Source: Thozetella sp. PMI_491
Taxonomy: Eukaryota > Ascomycota > Sordariomycetes > Chaetosphaeriales > Chaetosphaeriaceae
DNA length: 64,000 bases
NCBI GenBank assembly: GCA_021432635.1
Contig: MU270015.1
Span: 1,039,762 to 1,103,761 of the forward strand
Direction: 5' to 3'
Shown here piece by piece: positions 57,000 through 64,000 of the stretch (position 1 is its first letter; each line of letters starts with the position of its first letter). Below the pieces are notes generated by a model. That model saw only the letters and a program-made list of their open reading frames with translations. It was not told the DNA's origin and made no database searches. The position numbers were made by a program, and so were the translations under genes.

Positions 57000-57667
57000 C
57001 TTGCACGCTCGCAGATTGTCGTATTCTTTCGCCAAAGAGCTAAGCTTCGAAGGTGATGCCTTCCTGGAGTCGGCTAAAGAAAAAAAACCACGGCTTTGCT
57101 AAACAGCAGTTGGTTCTTATTCAAGACCTTGTTCGAGTGTGCCGAAAAGGAGGGGAAGGGCGGGACCTCAGCCATTCCGGGCTGAAATGAGAGAATTTAT
57201 AGTAAATCGCCCGCATCCTACTTCTGGGTGGTTTGCCAGAGTTCTAACATGAGGTGGATGAGTCATTGTGTTAGTTTGGCGACTTCACGGAAAGTGGGTG
57301 CTGCTCTTGATACCGTGCCAACAAAGCTGCAGTTGGCTCTTCTTGTGCCCCCGAGGGGGCTGTATTTTATGCACTACGCCGCGTGGGAGGGGATGGAGGA
57401 GGCTGTTATAACTTAATCAGGATATCACTCCATCCATTCGAAATATCCCGCACCTGGATATCGAGCAGGATCTTCACGAGGTTTCACATTCTCATTGGAG
57501 CGCTAGAAGCCCAGTGATTGAGATATATCCGCTATTTCCCAGTATAATTTCAGCCAGAATATGCTGTTCCAACCTGTAAAGACTGTGAGAGAACTATGAA
57601 AGGGTGGTCACAAGAGTAGCGAGAGAACGAATTCGGTGGCGGAGATTGCTGAGCTTTACCCTGCTCC
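57000..57667. other. Intergenic region
   Basis: A 668-bp gap with the ankyrin promoter and the 3' flank of the secreted protein. Short frames only; no gene is seen. Confidence 0.5.
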
Positions 57668-58834
57668 TCAGGCACTCTTTGGCCCCATCGTAAGGACCCA
57701 GTAGATCTCGTTGACAGGTACGCCCTCTAAATCCAAAGTGTCTTTCGTGTAGAATACGCGGAAGTTATCAGGCTGGATATCTCGAAACAAAAAGGCATCA
57801 GGGTAGTCCAATTTCGCATACATCAGCATGCTGCCAATTGGAGTGCCAGCGAATCCATTAAAAATATCGCCGTAAGCCTTGGTGTCAACTGGGATGGAAG
57901 GAGCACTTTCCCTGTAAAAGTTCGTATACTTCTCAGACATTTCAACTGCCTCTGCATTTGAAACATACCGCGGAGCGAGTTTGATGAGTTTGGTGTTGGG
58001 CTGTGTCGCCATAAACTGGTTGACGAAGTGATCCGACATCAGTTGACGCTGATCCTTGGGCATGTTGTTGTACATTTTATCGATAGACTTGCCGATAGTT
58101 GGGTCGTCTGATGAGCGGAATGCTCTATCCGAGATCGCCCACCCTGATCCGTCTGGATTCTTACCCGTATACATTTCAAAGACGGTGTCCAGATCCTTGG
58201 TTTCCTGTTTAGTACCCCAGATCTGGATCTTCTTGATATTTGTAGATTCATGAATGTTTATGCCGGCATGCTGGTAGAAAGCTTCTGATATCTCAGATAC
58301 GAAAGAGTCGCTAAAATGATCAGTATTCATATCCGTCAAGACAGTGTGATAGTCCTTCTCCATTTCGCTCCAATACGGAGCGCTGTCTTTAGATGTCGCA
58401 TGATTGTCGACGGCATGTGATATGCGGGCCATCAGGTCGTTCCCTTTGGCCCAGTTCTTTTGTATAGCTGCGTCGAGCTCCTGGTGCGCGACACCAGGGT
58501 TGCTAGGAGGGTTAGGGCTATTAGGAAGGTTGGGCTCGCCATGACCACCGCCTTGCTGTGGGTTGCCGCCTTGCTGCTGGTGATCGCCCGATTGAGCTCC
58601 CTGGTTTCCCTGGTGGGAAGTTGAACCAGGCGAGCCCGCACCCTGTTGCCCGCTAGGGCCTCCATGGTCCCCGCCATGTGGATCACCATGCCCACCGCCA
58701 GCTCTCGCCTGAAGAGGAACGTCTAAGGCCGAAAAACCTCCGGTATCCTTTATAAGAAAGGGAGAGGGTTTAGCCAGAGTGGCTAGCAGCAGACCATACA
58801 CCAGCAGCGCTTTAGCGAGACCCTTTGGTGCCAT
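57668..58834 (-). CDS. Secreted Gly/His/Gln-rich protein of unknown function
   Basis: An intronless gene of 388 residues, starting at the ATG before APKGLAKALL. A clear signal peptide (LLVYGLLLATLAKPSP) is followed by a low-complexity segment at about residues 43-115. It is rich in Gly, His, Gln, Ser and Pro, with GGGHGDPHGGDHGG and GNPQQGGGHGEP as internal near-repeats. The C-terminal 270 residues are a compact-looking domain without Cys that I do not recognise (FYQHAGINIHESTNIKKIQI, WAISDRAFRSS, FNGFAGTPIGSMLMYAKLD). A cell-wall or secreted role is likely from the signal and the His-rich tract, which might bind metal. A longer in-frame start at 58951 would bury the signal peptide and was rejected. 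Confidence 0.72.
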   Translation of the reverse strand: MAPKGLAKALLVYGLLLATLAKPSPFLIKDTGGFSALDVPLQARAGGGHGDPHGGDHGGPSGQQGAGSPGSTSHQGNQGAQSGDHQQQGGNPQQGGGHGEPNLPNSPNPPSNPGVAHQELDAAIQKNWAKGNDLMARISHAVDNHATSKDSAPYWSEMEKDYHTVLTDMNTDHFSDSFVSEISEAFYQHAGINIHESTNIKKIQIWGTKQETKDLDTVFEMYTGKNPDGSGWAISDRAFRSSDDPTIGKSIDKMYNNMPKDQRQLMSDHFVNQFMATQPNTKLIKLAPRYVSNAEAVEMSEKYTNFYRESAPSIPVDTKAYGDIFNGFAGTPIGSMLMYAKLDYPDAFLFRDIQPDNFRVFYTKDTLDLEGVPVNEIYWVLTMGPKSA

Positions 58835-60439
58835 GACACTGGAGGAAGGGATTGCTCTGTAGGGCTTAGAGTGGAAATAGAAACTGATTTTGGTAAAATG
58901 GTTTAGGATCGTGGATGGTCTCTCGGAGACCAGGGAAACAAAGATGTTCACAGGATGAATTCGAAGGCAGTGTAGATTGAGATGAAGTAGATGGCAATGG
59001 GTGATTTCTTTTGCAAAATATTCGTCAAACAGGACATATTTGTACTATTAGCAATGGGTGAGCGAGAGATTGGTAATGGTTTTCTAGAGGCGAGGCTATG
59101 CCATAGCAGTTCTGCATGCTGGCGTCCCTAAGATTCTAAGTCAATCCTACTGGCGCCTTTGGGATGTCGGTGGGAGAGCGAACGAGCCATGGTGAGTGGT
59201 GTTGGTGAGAACGAGCAGCATCCTACTGGAACTGGCACACGACAAGCTTCGTGTTGGTGAGTCCCTAATGGATCTTTTGACCAACAAGCCTGACATCCTT
59301 TTCCTACACTCCCTAGCTTCCGCCCATACTCAATGTTCGATACAACTGTCTGTTTTGCCTGCCTGTAGACGGGAGCGAGGCATCTCGAGCTAGCTTTGGA
59401 TTTATGCAGTGGTGCCTCTTCACATCCTCGTTGGTTGTTGATATCACGTGATTCGTATAGATCATCAGTTGGTTGGAAATATTATCATTACACGTCGTAT
59501 GGATTCTCGGTTGGTTGGCGACTCAAACGGGCTCGTGTATTCTCATTTCCTCATTCACATCATGGGGCTTACATGGATTGCCAACCATGCACATGCAAGA
59601 TGTTCAAGCCATCGTCGACAAAACCAACGCCGAGTTTCATGTGAATCTCAGAACGGCATGTGGGACCGCTTAACTTGGCAGCCGCGCCTGACGTGGCTTT
59701 TCCTTGTTGATTTAGGAAGGACGCCGCACGAACGAACAGAGGAGCTTTTGTCAGAAGATAAGGTATAGTGCCACGGTACCTTGTGTAGGTTTTCAAGCCA
59801 ACTTATCGCTTGTGAAACAAGCAAAACTCCTAAGGCCCCGAGCTAGCAGCGCGGTATTCTAGCTAGGCAGCCGTGCCGGACTGCTGCATCCGATTGGCCA
59901 ACGGGTCAACTGACTACCTAGCTACCGCACCAGGCGACTTCGCCGTTGAAAGGAAGGTATGGGATCTCTCCGCTCATCCCTGCGGGGCTGAGAATACAAG
60001 CCTTTTTGGGTGGCAGAGAGCTTCAACGTCGTGATGGCTCCGAGTAGGACGGCGTTGGTGCTGCCCAACGACGGCATGTGTTTCTATCATGGTGTCTTTC
60101 TGTAAGTCGATCTCGGCGTCAAATCGCCAACAAGAGACCACGGAATTATGCCTTGTGGCCGAGTCGAATCCCTCCGTATATTTGTTTGAGTAGTCATGAG
60201 CATCATGTCGTACGAGGTGGTATCTCTCCCCATCGCTCACGAGTTATGTACGGCGCGTCTTGACTTTTTGGTAGCTTACGAGCTCTCGGGAGCAGCAAGA
60301 CTAGATAAATATCAGCCATGCCCCGAGTCTTGGGCAAATGTAATTAGCGCATCGAGGACCCAATCTGCATGATCAAGCAGCATTTCTCTTTCAGTTGGCC
60401 CGCCTCTTCTAAAACTCCAAGAACCATCCTTTGTTAATC
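58835..60439. other. Long intergenic region
   Basis: About 1.6 kb with scattered short frames on both strands and no family-like sequence. I see no terminal repeats or RNA gene here. Confidence 0.5.
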
Positions 60440-60799
60440 ATGGATTATGGCAATGGCGCCATGAGGCGTGGTATGAATGGTGACAGCACGATGAATGCAC
60501 TGTTCCTGATACTGGCAATCCCAATGTTGAAGGACCTTATTAATGACATATTCCCCATGCCTGTAGCCAAAAACGCCGTCATCCAGATTGGTGCGGGCGG
60601 GTGCTCGTTTTCCGACAACGCCAAAGGGTTTGATTGCAACACTGGAGGTCCTCTCCCTTGGTTCACCCTTTATGACGTCCGGGGAAATATCATCGGCTCA
60701 AATAGGCCACCGACGCCCCAGGAAGCACCTAGTCCGCCCCACGTAGGAGGAGGGCCCCACCATGGACGCGGACTAGATAAACGGATTCCTCCGAGGCAA
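60440..60799 (+). CDS. Candidate 5' exon of the following gene
   Basis: The frame starts with MDYGNGAM, then has a hydrophobic segment (MNALFLILAIPML) that could be a membrane or signal segment. FTLYDVRGNIIGSN follows, then a Pro/His/Gly-rich part ending near a KR pair (LDKRIPPRQ). A phase-0 GTATCT donor follows at 60800. The matching phase-0 acceptor in the downstream frame is AACAG at 61013, which would need a 214-bp intron, long for this genome. It may instead be a separate short gene running to the stop at 60907. I do not recognise it. Confidence 0.35.
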
Positions 60800-61026
60800 G
60801 TATCTCAGATTTATCCAGTGGCCTGGAGACCTCATGCTGATCGTGTATATCATGCAGTGTCAACGGTGGAGAGAATTCTAATGTCAACGTCGATGTTAAA
60901 GGGATAACGCATGAGTATATACGCATTATAGCGTCCGACAGGAATGCTTTTTGCATCTCGTAGTAGGTTACTCCAGTCTCAATTGATTCACTTGGCAGTG
61001 GCCGAGGCTAACAGCTGCACAGTCTC

Positions 61027-61965
61027 ATGACTACCTCGGCCATAGGCAATGACTTTCGCACTTGGAACGCTGCATTCGCCCAGGAGTGCAATGCACCATG
61101 GTACCCATCGGAAGACCTTTTCCCCACCACGGACGACTATCGTCCAAACTGTACCTGGATCGGCACCGACGATCGGTTCCCGCATAGCATCAGCATGAAA
61201 CTGACCGACTTCTCATTTCCAGGGAGCAATACGCCCCGGGCCGTAGCCATTGCCGACGAAATAAAGAGCAACCGGGACTATCTGTGCAATGCGCCTGGCC
61301 GAATGATGTTCTGGAAGAAGGGCGACGCTAACGGCGAAGATCACGACGAATGCATCCCGATCTACCCTCCGATCAAGAGATATGACAATGGCACTGCTAT
61401 AGACCCCAAGCAGATATTGCAGGGCCATGTGTTTGGCAAGAACTGCGACCCATCGCATATTGGCACTCCCTGGTTCAACTATCCTCACCTAAAGGATCCA
61501 TTTGCACCCCAGGGCGGTTTGATACCGCCGCTACGTGGGGTTCCTGCCAAGCGGGCCCAACCAACTCTGCGAGCCGCTGTTGACCCAGCCATCGCCCGGA
61601 GATGGGGCGGGGAACGATCCGAGACAGCGATTGAACGGCGACGGATCCTCCTAGAGCGCCGCGACCTTTGCGTCGAGAACCTCGTCATCAGCCCCCACCC
61701 TGGCCATAGCGCACGATCCGTATGTGAAAGCGACACATCCTACGGGCCAGATTTTGTGTCTTTACACGACGGTATGTACTGCGATATGTGCGAGCGTAGT
61801 CTTCATCCGGTTTGCCGACCCTCTATCAGGGAGGGGTGCTTTGACCTTGTGAAGAAGGAACTCCGTCTGGGCCTGAGTGGTTTGCAAGGCCGTAAGTTGC
61901 AGGACATGCCCCCTCCGAAAACATATAAAAGTGTGGCTAGATGGGAGACCAAGAGTGGCAAATAG
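61027..61965 (+). CDS. Cys-containing probable secreted protein, unknown family
   Basis: An open frame of 312 codons from an ATG to the stop. It begins with polar sequence and has spaced Cys residues (QECNAPWYP, RPNCTWIG, DYLCNAP, DECIPIY, GKNCDPSH), then a Pro/Arg-rich linker. The terminal block CESDTSYGPDFVS, YCDMCERSLHPVC and EGCFD resembles the C-terminus of fungal secreted hypothetical proteins. Asn-x-Thr sites (NCT, NGT) fit glycosylation. No signal peptide is present at this ATG, so a 5' exon is probably missing; the stretch at 60440-60799 is the candidate. Function unknown. Confidence 0.6.
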   Translation: MTTSAIGNDFRTWNAAFAQECNAPWYPSEDLFPTTDDYRPNCTWIGTDDRFPHSISMKLTDFSFPGSNTPRAVAIADEIKSNRDYLCNAPGRMMFWKKGDANGEDHDECIPIYPPIKRYDNGTAIDPKQILQGHVFGKNCDPSHIGTPWFNYPHLKDPFAPQGGLIPPLRGVPAKRAQPTLRAAVDPAIARRWGGERSETAIERRRILLERRDLCVENLVISPHPGHSARSVCESDTSYGPDFVSLHDGMYCDMCERSLHPVCRPSIREGCFDLVKKELRLGLSGLQGRKLQDMPPPKTYKSVARWETKSGK

Positions 61966-63077
61966 CGGATCTGACTTTAACTTCCTCGATCGGCTTACCG
62001 CTTGAATTTGAGACCAGTCCCTTAGTTCTAACTGCATGTATCAGTTTATATTTTGGCTTTCATAAGCACGCGCAACCCAAATTAACTATCACTTTTCCAT
62101 GGGAAGCTTAGCTATGAATCAGTATGACCTGCCAACGCAGGTATTGTTGGCACGAACGCCGTTCGTTAAGCTGCTATGCTCCATATTTTCCACAATTACT
62201 ATTATCCGCTGGTACGGCCCAGCAAGCTACCATGTCCTAACTTAATTATCTACCTAATTAGCGATTTATGCTCTATGTTTGTACCCTTCAACCTTAGTAG
62301 TTGGTAGACTCCAACTTCGCAGGTTAGCAGGCTTTACTAGGGGCCATCAGAGCCCACTAAACGGGAGTGTGTCCCGCTAGTGGGATTCGTGAAGCAATAT
62401 TACAGTAAATTTGCTGTCAAGATAGTCTTCGGGGCAGAGGCCGTTTCAAAGGGTTCAAAAAGGCGGCCGGCCGCTTTATATCTTGATCTGTGATGACCTC
62501 CGCGTCGTCCACAATTGAACATCGAGTTGGCCCAAATTTTCTGCTCCTGTTCCTGGCTGGAACCGTAATCTCGGGACCCGATGCAAAATAATCCACCCAA
62601 ACGAGTCAGTCGAGTCGGCCAGAGACCGTGGGTGGCAGCCTGGGGTTACGACTCATGACCCCAAGTGAAGTGGACACCACCCAATGCCGATCGGGATTCT
62701 GGAGCACACCCGAGCCGATCGGCTTCCCGCTCCACCTGGTTCTCAAAGGCGAGTAACGGCTGTCGTCCTATCCACAGGACCCCGAGGAGAGGGCCATGAG
62801 ACCACGGAACATTCCATTACGGGGAAGTGGCGGGGAATATTTCGTCCTCCGCAAAGCATAACCCGGACACCTCCGCGTCTTTGTGGGGCCCCTTGCCGCA
62901 AAGCCTCCCACATAAACACCAGGCCCTTCCCCGTGATTTTCTCACCATCTACTACGAACTCAATTCCGGACTGTGGACTGCAAGAAGAGAAACTGCTGCC
63001 GTGAGATTGAGATCGGCCAACCTCCGTCAGCGACTTCTCGGATTAGCCACGGCAAAATCATTCTCAAAGTCGCAAAG
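61966..63077. other. Intergenic region
   Basis: About 1.1 kb including the promoter of the right-edge transporter. No gene is seen. An interrupted inverted repeat at 62353-62384 is listed separately. Confidence 0.5.
62353..62384. repeat. Interrupted inverted repeat with CGGGA/TCCCG core
   Basis: CCCACTA, two bases, CGGGA, a GTGTG loop, TCCCG, one base, then TAGTGGG. The paired bases total 12. It lies about 700 bp upstream of the right-edge MFS transporter start and could be a regulator site or a hairpin. Confidence 0.7.
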
Positions 63078-63993
63078 ATGTCCGCCGCTCCGGAGGCTAT
63101 CGCCCCGAAGCATGACGACGACTTCGTCAAGGCTGCTCCCGAGCACCACGAGGATGAGGACCAGAAAATTGGCCGGGAGGTCGTGGCCTTGCCCCCCAGC
63201 ATCGCCGGCATGAGCGAAGCGGAGATTAAGACGCTCAGGCGGAAGATGGTTCGTAAGATGGACATCGTGATTTTGTGAGTAACGAAGCCACGTCTCAGGT
63301 GTCAACGAGCAAGGTCGACTAACCGGAAACCTGCTAGGCCAATCATTGGCATTCTCTATGTCTTCAACTGTACGCATACAGACCCCTGCCAAGATTTTCG
63401 GGTGCCGAGCCTAACCCGCCTTAGACGTTGACAAGTCCGCCTTGGCTGCCGCTAAGGTGTACGGCATCATGGAAGATCTTAACATGACTACTAACGATTT
63501 CGCGACGGCCATCTCAATCCTGTTTGGTACGAGCCCTCGAGAAAATAGACCATGTGCTGGCGCTTACCCACTCGCAGTTGGCTATCTCCCATTCCAGATC
63601 CCGTCGAACCTCATCATGACTATAATTCCTCGCCCGGGCCTTTGTGAGTGATTCCTGCCTCCTCACCCTGCGCCTCGGTCACTAATATATTCTACCAGAT
63701 CTCTGCCTTGCTGCGGTTGTATGGGGTGTCGTCAGCGCCCTGACCGCTGTTGTGCAGTCGCACCAGGGGCTCTTTGCCCAGCGTGTGTTTCTAGGTGTCA
63801 CTGAAGCAGTCTTCTTCCCCGGTGTCATCTACTACCTTAGTGCCTGGTACACCAAGGCCGAGCTTGGAAAGCGTCTTGCCGCTCTCTTCATGTTCCAGAT
63901 GCTGGGCAGTGCTTTCGGAGGCTTCATTGCCGCTGCCTGCCTAACGCTGGATGGGCGTTACGGCATTGCTGGCTGGCGCTGGCTCTTCATTGT
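63078..63993 (+). CDS. MFS transporter, ACS family, 5' part
   Basis: Five exons are inside the window (63078-63274, 63338-63369, 63425-63526, 63578-63643, 63699-63993), one of only 32 bp; the gene continues past the right edge after a GTGAGC donor at 63994. The polar N-terminus ends in RRKMVRKMDIVIL, followed across introns by PIIGILYVFNYVDKSALAAAKVYG. This is the first membrane segment of Dal5/Tna1-type ACS transporters, with Asp-Lys where most have Asp-Arg. VGYLPFQIPSNLIM and QRVFLGVTEAVFFPGVIYYL (Phe-Gly-Val-Thr-Glu region) and WYTKAELGKRLAALF (motif A-like) support the family. It imports an organic anion of unknown identity. The final residues here are the family's WRWLFIV. Confidence 0.88.
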
Positions 63994-64000
63994 GTGAGCA

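Noticed and set aside
1..64000. CRISPR arrays, rRNA, tRNA genes or bacterial operons
   Set aside because: No regularly spaced repeats, rRNA-like stretch or tRNA arm pattern was recognised by eye, and intron structure throughout is fungal.

Overview
The window is nuclear DNA from a filamentous ascomycete (Pezizomycotina). Most genes are split by short introns of about 47-75 bp with GT(A/G)NGT-like donors, CTAAC/CTGAC-like branch sites and (C/T)AG acceptors. Gene content is typical of a fungal accessory region: four Zn2Cys6 regulators, two P450s, an NRPS-like enzyme, three MFS transporters, an ankyrin protein and several small secreted proteins. I cannot name the species. All exon boundaries were derived by hand from frame continuity, splice sites and protein-family continuity.

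Layout. (1) 1-294: the 3' end of a Ty1/copia-type LTR retrotransposon, inserted 3 nt inside an intron of a large NO VEIN/sacsin-like GHKL-ATPase gene (298-5111, minus) and cutting it inside the C-terminal DUF3883 domain. (2) 5.6-14.5 kb: a Zn2Cys6 regulator divergent from a DUF2306 membrane protein, a second Zn2Cys6 regulator, an orphan gene and a microsomal P450. (3) 16.4-18.5 kb: two secreted-protein genes, one Cys-rich with an M15/VanY-like His-Asp-x-His C-terminus, one an orphan candidate effector. (4) 19.7-31.9 kb: a likely biosynthetic cluster made of a Zn2Cys6 regulator, a GT1 glycosyltransferase, an A-T-TE NRPS-like synthetase of the aryl-pyruvate type, a GT32/capsular-type glycosyltransferase and a P450 whose I-helix has Asn where Thr is usual. 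The sequence suggests a glycosylated aryl-pyruvate dimer (quinone, furanone or butenolide).

(5) 32.7-40.4 kb: an isochorismatase-like hydrolase, a regulator-like protein without a zinc cluster, a PEP-mutase/isocitrate-lyase-family enzyme and a DHA-type MFS exporter. (6) 42.0-53.4 kb: what looks like a catabolic cluster made of an alpha/beta hydrolase, an ACS-family MFS importer, a three-part AtuA-DUF4387-CoA-transferase fusion, a Zn2Cys6 regulator and an SMP-30-type lactonase carrying one in-frame TGA. The divergent promoter between importer and fusion gene holds two CGG-N8-CCG inverted repeats 22 bp apart, a candidate operator for the cluster regulator. (7) 53.5-62 kb: a DUF7730-like protein, an ankyrin-repeat protein, a secreted Gly/His/Gln-rich protein and a Cys-containing protein with unresolved 5' structure. 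(8) 63.1-64 kb: the 5' part of another MFS transporter, running off the right edge.

The two points most worth following are the NRPS-like/double-glycosyltransferase cluster and the catabolic cluster with its fused AtuA-DUF4387-CoA-transferase and tandem operator. Chemical outcomes and substrates are inference only.
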